A stretch of DNA of 64,000 bases, taken from a virus. Made by a program: the position numbers and the translations under genes. The stretch is from positions 1 to 64,000 of the IMG/VR virus record IMGVR_UViG_3300025093_000002, one strand, 5' to 3'. The notes below the pieces were generated by a model. The model did no database searches, was not told the DNA's origin, and was given only the letters and a program-made list of their open reading frames with translations. Positions 54,028 through 61,972 of this stretch are shown piece after piece; positions within the stretch are counted from its first letter, which is position 1, and every line of letters begins with the position of its first letter.

Positions 54028-56653
54028 ACCAGCCCGGAAGGCCGGGGAACGCCTGCCGATCGACAAAGCTTTCCTGCCCGTAATCCGAACGGCGACGCGA
54101 CTCTTGCCGGCTGAGATAGCCGGGGCTTGCCGCCTCGCGCAGCGAATTGAGAAACAAGTAATCCAGTGCCGGACGGGCATAAAACAGGTTCGCCCAAGGC
54201 GTGTTTTGCAGCCCGTAGGATAGTGCTGACGCGGCCGTCGCATCGCCATCGCGAAGCTTCAGGACGAGTTCCAATCCGTCCAGCGTCGTGCCGATGGTCG
54301 GACCGATCACCGTTTCCGCCAACCCGCCGCCAAAGCGGTTCGTCTGCGCGAACAAGAAGTCGCCATAGATGCCGAATGCACCGCCCTGCACCATGGCCGC
54401 GCCCCAAGTCTTCGGGTCAGACGGATCGCGCGGCGGCCAGTATCCGCGCGCCATGTCCTTCAACGTCATCGACGCGTATCCCGCCATCGTCATGCCGGCA
54501 ACCAGCGCGCCGATATGGCCGGTCTTCTCCAAATAGGAAGCGTCTTTCCGATGCCCGAACAAGGCGCGCCCAAGCACCCGTTGCGTGAACGAAAACGGGA
54601 AGCCCTTGAACTGGCCGATGAACCGGATCGCCTCGCCGGCCACCGTGCCGGGTCGCAAGCCCAGCGTCATGGTGCGGCGGGTGCGGGCATCGACCTCAAC
54701 CATGCCGTAGCTCGTCTCATCGGCCACGAACCGAAGCACGGACAATTCCAGATCGCGACGGCCATCTTCCATAATCGCCGCGCGCTTTTCTTCAAAATCG
54801 GTTTCGCGCTTGGCTCGCGTCGCATCCGACTTGGCCTCGTCCAGCTTGCTCGCCTTGCGCGCCAGTGCGATGCGCTCGCGCACCAGTGGCTCGATCGCAT
54901 CGTCCGGCAATTCCCTGATCCGGTCCGGCGTGACATAGGCGGTGTCATTGACCTCCCGGAACTGCGCCTTGCGGATTGCGTCCCATTTCGTCGCGTCGAT
55001 ACCGTGCAGGCCCAGCACATGCCGGTAATTCGCCGGCAGCGCGCCATAGTCCGACTTAGCCCGCATTCCCATTTCCGCAGCGATGACGCGCCCCGCCGTT
55101 GCGCGATGTACGTCCGTCCACCACGACAGGCCATTCCAGCGGAAAAACTTCTCCTGAAGCCCTGCCATGCGCCCGACAGGGCCGTCTACAGCGGCGGCCG
55201 GGGCAACGATATGGCCGACCAGCCCGTCAAATCCCTCGCCCAGGATGAACGAGATTTCCGCGACCTCACCCTTGGGCCGCCCGCGTCGAAGTCCGTCAAG
55301 CTGTGCCGTCAATCCTTTGAAATACCCGCCGCCGCGAAACATCGAAGCCGCTGCCGCCGTCAGATTGTCGGACACGGATGACAAGACCGCCCCGCCCAGC
55401 TTCGCCATGGACTGCCATGCGCGAATGTCCGCTCCGATCTTTGCCGCCGTGACGCTGACCGGGCGCGATGACATGCCGGTTGCGATATCGAGCGCCTGCC
55501 GCAAGGCCCCGGCGTCCGTCTCAAGACCGGCCTGGCGCTTGATCTTTTCCTGGGGCGACAGTTTCGCGTCGTCACGAATGCGGCGCTTGATGCCATCCAC
55601 CAGCGATCCGAACATCAATTCCGGGTTCGGGCCGAGCGCTTCCATGTTGGCCGCTACGCGCGCCGCTCGGCGCAAATGTGCGACCATGCCGGAAACTGTA
55701 TTGCCAAAGCCGAACTCGCTGCGATAGGCAAGCGCGGCTTCCGGGTCGCGGAAATGCAGCACCCGGCTCTTGCCGAGCGATCGGGCCATGTTCGCCGGGT
55801 TGATACGCTGGCCCTTTTCCTTCGGTGTCGTGCGGTTCGGCATTCCGGTGATGATCGTGTCGTAAACATCGCCCAGGATCGATACGACCTCGCTTTCGTC
55901 CGCCGCATCCGGGAACGTCCGCTCCATGTCCAGCTTCGGCATGACCGACGCGATCCAGTTGTCCTTGCCGGCCGCGATCATCCTGATGTCGTCGTGCGTC
56001 TGAGCGCCGGCCCAGCCGTCGAGCTTTCCGATCGATGCCCCGAGCTTGTTCAGGTCCGTGCGGCTCATTTCAGCATAGGACGCGAAAATCTTCGCCACGT
56101 CCTGCGCATCGCGATTGCCGGTAATCCCGGGCCTGCCGCCTTCCTTCAGTTCGCTCATCTCGCGCATGATGTCGGCGTCGAGTCGGGGATCGCGGATCGC
56201 ATGAACGAGATGTGGCTTGGTCGCCTGCAATTCGCTGAACAGTCCGCCGAGATAACGCGCCTCATAGGCAAGGTTGAGCGCGGCGACCGAATTGCGGCCG
56301 CCCTCCACTCCGCGCTGTGTGCCTTCCAAAACAGCCAGAAGCGCCTTCTTTGGCGTCATGCCGTCCCGCATGAAGCCGTCAACGGCCTGATCCAGCCGAT
56401 CCCGCACCAAAATGTTCAGCGCGGCGTGGCGGCGCTGCATGGCGGCGGCAATCTTGGTACGCTCGGCTTCACGCTCGGCAAAGTCGCGCAGGCGCTCGCC
56501 CATGCCGTCGATCTTGCCTTCGGCTTGAAGCTTCTGCTTGTAATCAGACACGCGCTGGAATGCGGCGTTGATTTCCTCGCGGTTGAGACGCCCCTTGGAT
56601 GCGGTATTGGCGGCGTTGAAGCAATCGGCATCAGGCGTGTATTTACGGCTCAT
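54020..56653 (-). CDS. Internal virion/ejection protein, T7 gp16-C-terminus-like (877 aa)
   Basis: Mostly helical. The C-terminal third (FIGQFKGFPFSFTQRVLGRALFG, DMARGYWPPRDPSDPKTWGAAMVQGGAFGIYGDFLF) is the region shared by large internal virion proteins of T7-like phages, with hydrophobic stretches for entry into the cytoplasmic membrane. The murein hydrolase of T7 gp16 is missing here and is found instead in the 906-residue protein at 58292. Confidence 0.72.
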   Translation of the reverse strand: MSRKYTPDADCFNAANTASKGRLNREEINAAFQRVSDYKQKLQAEGKIDGMGERLRDFAEREAERTKIAAAMQRRHAALNILVRDRLDQAVDGFMRDGMTPKKALLAVLEGTQRGVEGGRNSVAALNLAYEARYLGGLFSELQATKPHLVHAIRDPRLDADIMREMSELKEGGRPGITGNRDAQDVAKIFASYAEMSRTDLNKLGASIGKLDGWAGAQTHDDIRMIAAGKDNWIASVMPKLDMERTFPDAADESEVVSILGDVYDTIITGMPNRTTPKEKGQRINPANMARSLGKSRVLHFRDPEAALAYRSEFGFGNTVSGMVAHLRRAARVAANMEALGPNPELMFGSLVDGIKRRIRDDAKLSPQEKIKRQAGLETDAGALRQALDIATGMSSRPVSVTAAKIGADIRAWQSMAKLGGAVLSSVSDNLTAAAASMFRGGGYFKGLTAQLDGLRRGRPKGEVAEISFILGEGFDGLVGHIVAPAAAVDGPVGRMAGLQEKFFRWNGLSWWTDVHRATAGRVIAAEMGMRAKSDYGALPANYRHVLGLHGIDATKWDAIRKAQFREVNDTAYVTPDRIRELPDDAIEPLVRERIALARKASKLDEAKSDATRAKRETDFEEKRAAIMEDGRRDLELSVLRFVADETSYGMVEVDARTRRTMTLGLRPGTVAGEAIRFIGQFKGFPFSFTQRVLGRALFGHRKDASYLEKTGHIGALVAGMTMAGYASMTLKDMARGYWPPRDPSDPKTWGAAMVQGGAFGIYGDFLFAQTNRFGGGLAETVIGPTIGTTLDGLELVLKLRDGDATAASALSYGLQNTPWANLFYARPALDYLFLNSLREAASPGYLSRQESRRRSDYGQESFVDRQAFPGLPGWFR

Positions 56654-56663
56654 CCAGCGGCCC

Positions 56664-58295
56664 CTAGATCATGCACGCGACGGCGGCACGCATTGCCTCA
56701 CCGTAGGCCGCGCCGTCTTCATAGCCCCGCGTGGCGACATCCAGTTCGATACGGTCGTCGTCGGTCAGGCGGCCCTCGGCTTCCAATTGCTGCAATTCGG
56801 CTTCCTCGATAAACGACCCCGTTTCGGGATCGACGCGGTATTGCTGTGCGATGGCGCGATAGTCGTCGGCGCGGGCGATGCGAATTTCCGCGTCCGCCCT
56901 GCCCTCCGGGATCGGATCGGGACGCGGCGGCGTCGCATCGACCTTCACGCGCGACTTGCCCTTGCGGCCTCTGGTACGACGCGCCTCTGGTTCCGCCACG
57001 ACATCTCTGGCCATGCGGGCTTCATAGTCTGAACGCCATGCATCAAACTCTGCCTTCTGGTCCAGGCTGGGGATTTCAAGTTTGGCCTGCACCGAACGAA
57101 CAATTTGTTCGGGCGCGCGCGCCACCGCCGTACCCTCTATCTCGTCAAGCGGCCGGACGACTGACTGAAGCCGCTCGCCCATGTCCTCGATAATCTGATT
57201 GGGGGTACGTCCCTGGGCCGTCAGTGCCTCGATTTCGTTCACGACCTGCGCTTGATTGGCAATGCGCCAGTCGGCTTCGATCTCTTGCTGGTCGGGCGCA
57301 AGCGTTGCGAATGTCGGATCATCGGCATTAAGGACAGGCGGACGCTTTGCGGCCTCCGTCTCAAGCTTTTCAGCAATCCTTGCCATCGGTTCGGTGGCGT
57401 TGGGCGACAGTCGCACCTCGCCGTCATGGACAAGGCCGGCCACCGCCTCATTGAGCGCGATGCGGGCTTCCTGCGTCGTCTGAAGCGTCGCCAGCCGCTG
57501 CTCCTGTTCCGCCTTGACCTTTTCCAGCCGTTGTACGGAACGGCGGCCGAGGACGCCTGCAACGGTTCCGAACGCGCCGCCGATCATCGCCGCCGTGGCG
57601 ATTTCCGACACGGTTGCCTGCCAGGATACGTTATCGCCAAACCGGGCGCGCGCATCGCGGGTGGCAATGCCGAACACCGCCGTGTTCGCCGCCGCGTCGA
57701 GCGCTGCCGTGGTCGCCGTGCCTTTCACGGTGCCAAAGCGGGCAATGTTGGCCGCCCTGACCGCTGGCCCTGCAATCGGGATATAGTTGATCGGATCGAG
57801 CGCCTGCCCGGCCAGATTGCCGACGATCGACGTAAACGGGCGCTTGACCCCGAAGTGATCGCGAACAGCTCGCACATCATACTGGGTCGCGAGCGCCGCC
57901 GCGCGGTCCTCGGTCATCGCCGCATCCCACGGAATGTTGTCGCGGAAGAACGGCGATGCTTCCCATCCCTCTTTCGTCATCGCGGGCGCGGTCGGTTCCG
58001 GCCGGTCGATGACGCCGAACCGTTCGAGAAGAGCGCGCCCCGAGGCGATGGGGTTCGGTAATGTTCCGCTTTGGCGCTGGATTCGTTCCGGCTCCGGCAA
58101 AGCCTCTAAATTGCCTTCGGGTATACGGGAACTGCGAATGGCCGTGCCGAGGCCGTAGCTTTGCACCGCCCCGCCTATGGTCTGGTCGAGCAACGTTGCG
58201 CCCATGCCCATCGGCATATCCATCGCGGCTTCAAACCTGCGCTGCGGCGACGACGCCCGATAGGTTGGGCCGCGCCCTAGACCGTGCGTTCTCAC
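56664..58295 (-). CDS. Internal virion protein (543 aa)
   Basis: N-terminal Gly/Met-rich part, a hydrophobic Ala/Gly region (about residues 160-260, FTSIVGNLAGQALDPINYIPIAGPAVRAANI) and a charged helical C-terminal half. Lies between two ejection proteins and overlaps the transglycosylase gene stop by 4 bp. Probably part of the trans-envelope tunnel; no family named. Confidence 0.62.
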   Translation of the reverse strand: MRTHGLGRGPTYRASSPQRRFEAAMDMPMGMGATLLDQTIGGAVQSYGLGTAIRSSRIPEGNLEALPEPERIQRQSGTLPNPIASGRALLERFGVIDRPEPTAPAMTKEGWEASPFFRDNIPWDAAMTEDRAAALATQYDVRAVRDHFGVKRPFTSIVGNLAGQALDPINYIPIAGPAVRAANIARFGTVKGTATTAALDAAANTAVFGIATRDARARFGDNVSWQATVSEIATAAMIGGAFGTVAGVLGRRSVQRLEKVKAEQEQRLATLQTTQEARIALNEAVAGLVHDGEVRLSPNATEPMARIAEKLETEAAKRPPVLNADDPTFATLAPDQQEIEADWRIANQAQVVNEIEALTAQGRTPNQIIEDMGERLQSVVRPLDEIEGTAVARAPEQIVRSVQAKLEIPSLDQKAEFDAWRSDYEARMARDVVAEPEARRTRGRKGKSRVKVDATPPRPDPIPEGRADAEIRIARADDYRAIAQQYRVDPETGSFIEEAELQQLEAEGRLTDDDRIELDVATRGYEDGAAYGEAMRAAVACMI

Positions 58296-61012
58296 TGGCC
58301 GCCACCCATGACGCCGAAGGACGCACGGTCCTCAATGAGCCGTTGTTCAAGGTCTTCGTCCGTTACTCCAATCGGGCGCTCTTGTGCGGGCGCATCTTCG
58401 ATCATGAACACGAGCGGTTCACCATCGCCGCCCTCCAGCGCCTCTCCGTCCTTGGGCAGAATGAACACAAACCCCTCATCCGCATTACGGAAGTAGCCTT
58501 CCGACAACGCCTCTTCGATGTAGTTCTGTCGTGCCGCCTCAATGACAGCGCGCGTCCCGTCATGAACCGGTGCGTCGGGCGGTGTGAATGGCGACGCTTC
58601 AAGAGCCTTGCGCACACCCGGCAACTGCCGCTCAAGCCCGCCCAGAATGGCGGCTTCATCTGCCTCCTGTGGGATCAGGATTTGCGCATTGACGGACCAG
58701 TTGCCCGACGACACGCGGACATCGCCGTAAAGGTCTTTTGCCACTGCATCGATCGCACTCGACAATCCTTCGCCCGCCCGAAGCCGAAGATGGACCGCAT
58801 TGCTGATCAGCTTTTGGTCGCGTTGAGCGCGGACGAAGTTCTCGGCCGTGCCATCGGAAAGGCCGTAATAGACATCGCCGATCTGACCCACATCCATCAG
58901 GCGCGCCTGCACGGCCGCGTCGATGTTCGCGGGTGTTTCGGGTGATTTGCCGGGGAGTTTTGACGGGTCGACCATCGCCGCCTGGAACAAGCGCCGCGCT
59001 GCTGCCTCGTCGCCCCGTGCCGCCGCGTCGACCGCCCCTTCGGTGATGTCCGGCAAGCCGGCCTCGACCAGTTGGTCGAACACCGCCTTTTGCTGGTCGG
59101 GATCGTCTGTGCTGAAAATCACGCGCATCATGGCGTCAACGCGCTCGGCTTCCGGTGCCTCTTCATTCTTGAAGCGCTCCACCAGATTGTCGGCCACGAC
59201 GGTCGGCATCAGGCGCAGGTTTTTAATACCAAGTTGCGCTTGTGCATCCGCAGTGGCCGCCAGTGCCTCGCGATGGTTGCCGTCCTCGGAAGGCGTCTGC
59301 CATGCCTTGTCGACATGCGGGAACACCTGACGCGTATAGGCGACAGGATCGGCCTCTCGTGCCGTGATGGTTGCTTCGGCGGCTTTGCTCAGCGTCTCAT
59401 AACGCTGCTGATCGAGGACGGCCGTGTCGCCCGATGCCGTAGGCTGGGCATTCCGGACAACATCCTGGATCGCATCTGCCGGCATGGTGCGGAAATCGTA
59501 CGCCTGGCGGCTGACCTCGACATTGCTCTGGAACTGCGCATAGCGGGAAGCGCCTTCGACGGAGCCATAGGCGTCGAGAAACTGTTCTGCCGTGGGCAGT
59601 TCGTTTTCATATCGGCCCGTGTTCATGATCGCGGTCGGCGCATTGTCGGTCGCGATCTGGATCGACGCGCGGGTTTCGGCGTTGCGCTGGTTTCGCGCCG
59701 TGTCGATGGCCGAATAATTCTGGCTGGCCGCGTCCGCGTCGGGCATCAGCGCCGCGACGCGCGTGCCGCCTGACGAACCTCCGCCGGTTCCCATCTTGGC
59801 ATAGGCGAGAAGCGTCGTGCCGTTGGCGTCGGCAGCATTGACCCTTCCGCCGCTCTTGAGCGCACGGGCGGCCCCACCGGCCCCGCCAAGGTGCATCATC
59901 GCATGGATGCCGTCGCGCGTGATCTGCACGCCGCCAACTGTCTGCCCGATAAACCCTTCAAGGCCCTGCCGCGTGATCTCCTGATCCATGCGCGCGCGGT
60001 GGATTTCGAATGCCTTGCGCTGCGCCGCCGGGTTGGCGAGGAAGTCCGCCAGTTTCCTGACTTCCGGGAAACCGGGGATGTTGAACGTCCCGGTCCATTT
60101 GCCCTGCGCGCCGGCTCGCTTGCTCCACCCCGACAAATTCTCGTTGCCGGGGTCATAGAGACCAAGGTCAGCCATACGCGGCGCGCCGAACTGGTAAAGG
60201 CCGGCATAGCCCCATTTGTTGACGACGCCGGGACGGCCGCCGCTCTCGCGCTGGACAAGAGCGGCCTCAAACCCCTCGCCAACGGCCTGCGGCTTGGCCC
60301 CGAAGAACCTGGCCGTCATCGCCTCGGCTTCCTCGACGCGGCCCGCCTCTGTTAGTCCGTTGATGGCGCCTTGCACGATCGCGCGTTCGGCTTCCTTCTG
60401 CGCCTCGGCGAGACCGGCTTCCGGGATGATGCCGCGATAGGCTTCCGAGCTTGTCCGCAGGCTGGCAAGCGTCTGTTCGGGATCGCCGCTCGAATAGGCT
60501 TCCTGAGCTAGAAGTTGCGCCTGCTCGGAGTACTGCGTCCCAAGAAATTCGATGCGGGCGTTGTGCTCATAGGTCATCGCCCGCGTGGCAAAATCAGCAC
60601 GGCGGCGAAGGACGTTCGCCTCGGCCGCTTCACGCGCCGAACGGGACATGTTCAGCCCGCGCTGTTCAAGCCTGCCCATGACGTTCGCCGACATGTCGGA
60701 CAGTTGCTTGTCGACGCCGGCCTGAAAGCCCTCCCCGCCGGCGGGAGCCGCAGCCTGGGCGTCAAGGTATGCCTGCTGCGCATCGCGCGTGTATTCGAAA
60801 TCAAACGTATTCAGCGCGACCTTGTCTTCGGCCTCGCGGCGCTGATCGGCAAGCCGCGCGCCGATCTCGGCGACGTTCTGGATCGCGGCCCCTGCCTGCT
60901 GTTGCGCACGGCCGATCTGGGCGCCGAACGCATCCGCGTCGGCCCGCACACCGGGGTCGCGCGTCACGCCAACGGATGCGATATCGTCTATGCCGGGAAG
61001 CCGGATTGCCAT
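58292..61012 (-). CDS. Internal virion protein with lytic transglycosylase domain (906 aa)
   Basis: Residues 1-230 are helical. At about 240-390 a transglycosylase-like domain begins with EAALVQRESGGRPGVVNKWGYAGLYQFG (Glu of QRESGG as catalytic acid) and ends near the Gly-rich HLGGAGGAARAL. The remainder is helical and acidic. T7 splits these tasks differently (hydrolase in gp16). The ATG at 61012 is 1 bp after the gp14-like stop; an upstream start would add 12 residues. Confidence 0.75.
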   Translation of the reverse strand: MAIRLPGIDDIASVGVTRDPGVRADADAFGAQIGRAQQQAGAAIQNVAEIGARLADQRREAEDKVALNTFDFEYTRDAQQAYLDAQAAAPAGGEGFQAGVDKQLSDMSANVMGRLEQRGLNMSRSAREAAEANVLRRRADFATRAMTYEHNARIEFLGTQYSEQAQLLAQEAYSSGDPEQTLASLRTSSEAYRGIIPEAGLAEAQKEAERAIVQGAINGLTEAGRVEEAEAMTARFFGAKPQAVGEGFEAALVQRESGGRPGVVNKWGYAGLYQFGAPRMADLGLYDPGNENLSGWSKRAGAQGKWTGTFNIPGFPEVRKLADFLANPAAQRKAFEIHRARMDQEITRQGLEGFIGQTVGGVQITRDGIHAMMHLGGAGGAARALKSGGRVNAADANGTTLLAYAKMGTGGGSSGGTRVAALMPDADAASQNYSAIDTARNQRNAETRASIQIATDNAPTAIMNTGRYENELPTAEQFLDAYGSVEGASRYAQFQSNVEVSRQAYDFRTMPADAIQDVVRNAQPTASGDTAVLDQQRYETLSKAAEATITAREADPVAYTRQVFPHVDKAWQTPSEDGNHREALAATADAQAQLGIKNLRLMPTVVADNLVERFKNEEAPEAERVDAMMRVIFSTDDPDQQKAVFDQLVEAGLPDITEGAVDAAARGDEAAARRLFQAAMVDPSKLPGKSPETPANIDAAVQARLMDVGQIGDVYYGLSDGTAENFVRAQRDQKLISNAVHLRLRAGEGLSSAIDAVAKDLYGDVRVSSGNWSVNAQILIPQEADEAAILGGLERQLPGVRKALEASPFTPPDAPVHDGTRAVIEAARQNYIEEALSEGYFRNADEGFVFILPKDGEALEGGDGEPLVFMIEDAPAQERPIGVTDEDLEQRLIEDRASFGVMGGGQ

Positions 61013-61013
61013 A

Positions 61014-61535
61014 TCAGCCCCAAACCTTTGCGGCCGTACCGAACGCATTGCCGAAGCCGGTCAGGAGTGTCGCCCCCGCCGCGCGAGGACCAGCCTCGCG
61101 CGCATTGCCGGCGCGCATCGTGTCGAGGGTAGCCGAATCTTCGAGGCGGCTTTCGCGCACGAAGCCCTGATGGCCGATGCGGGACGTGCCGAGCGCGATT
61201 TCGCGCAACATGGATTCTTCGACCAGAAGCGGCGACCCTGCATTTGTGATACCGGATGCACCGCCCGCCGCTCGACGCTCGGCCATGATGCGGCTTTGGC
61301 GGCGCTGATAGTCCTCGGCTTCCGCGCCGGCCGCGTCACGCTCCGACTCGGCCTGCTGGCGCGTGGCCTTGGCGTTGAACTCGTTGGCCTGTGCATCGGC
61401 CTCGGCCGCACGGCGCTGCCCGGACGCTTGCACGGCGCTGCCGATAAGGCCCACGGCCCCGGACGCGAGCGAAAGCGCACCTGATGCGCCAATGCCCTTG
61501 ACGAGGCCGGCGACTGCCGGAACGATAAAGCTCAT
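61014..61535 (-). CDS. T7 gp14-like internal virion protein (173 aa)
   Basis: An N-terminal Gly/Ala-rich hydrophobic region (GALSLASGAVGLIGSAVQA), a long central helix (EADAQANEFNAKATRQQAESERDAAGAEAEDYQRRQSRIMAE) and a Gly-rich end: the composition and order of gp14-class ejection proteins that form the outer-membrane pore. Overlaps the gp13-like gene by 4 bp. Confidence 0.7.
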   Translation of the reverse strand: MSFIVPAVAGLVKGIGASGALSLASGAVGLIGSAVQASGQRRAAEADAQANEFNAKATRQQAESERDAAGAEAEDYQRRQSRIMAERRAAGGASGITNAGSPLLVEESMLREIALGTSRIGHQGFVRESRLEDSATLDTMRAGNAREAGPRAAGATLLTGFGNAFGTAAKVWG

Positions 61536-61972
61536 CGATGTTTCCCCAGGAAGATCATGCGCACGAAGATTGTCCGGCCCAGAAGGACGGTCGGGTTGTC
61601 GGCGTCCATTTCGAAACCGAGCACGCGGCACCAACGCAAGGAGCGGTGAAAGCCGGCCTCGACAAAAGTTTCAATCCGCGCGAAGCGGTTGTTTCGCAGT
61701 TGCGCCAGATACGTCTTGTGCATCGCCACCATGCATTCTGCGGGAACCAGCGTCAGCGCGGCCCACGCATAGGCCAAGCCATCTCCCTGGTCCGTCAGCC
61801 CGCCGCTTGCGACCGGAACGCCGTCGACTTCCATCGTCATGGCGTGCGGGTCCTGCTCCAGATGATCGAGGCCGTCCGCTTCGAACCAGTCGCGCGCGAA
61901 AGTCTCGACGGCTCGTTCGCGATAGACTGCAAGATCGGAAAGGCGAAACCGCCTGACCTCAAAGCCGCTCAT
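61532..61972 (-). CDS. T7 gp13-like GNAT-fold protein (146 aa)
   Basis: MSGFEVRRFRLSDLAVYRERAVETFARDWFEADGL...PVASGGLTDQGDGLAYAWAALTLVPAECMVAMHKTYLAQL...GFHRSLRWCRVLGFE is a degenerate acetyltransferase fold as in T7 gp13, which is needed for virion assembly. Follows the nozzle gene as in T7. Counterpart of 16539-16976. Confidence 0.75.
   Translation of the reverse strand: MSGFEVRRFRLSDLAVYRERAVETFARDWFEADGLDHLEQDPHAMTMEVDGVPVASGGLTDQGDGLAYAWAALTLVPAECMVAMHKTYLAQLRNNRFARIETFVEAGFHRSLRWCRVLGFEMDADNPTVLLGRTIFVRMIFLGKHR

Noticed and set aside
55676-56812. Plus-strand frame opposite the ejection protein
   Set aside because: Antisense composition over a recognisable internal virion gene.
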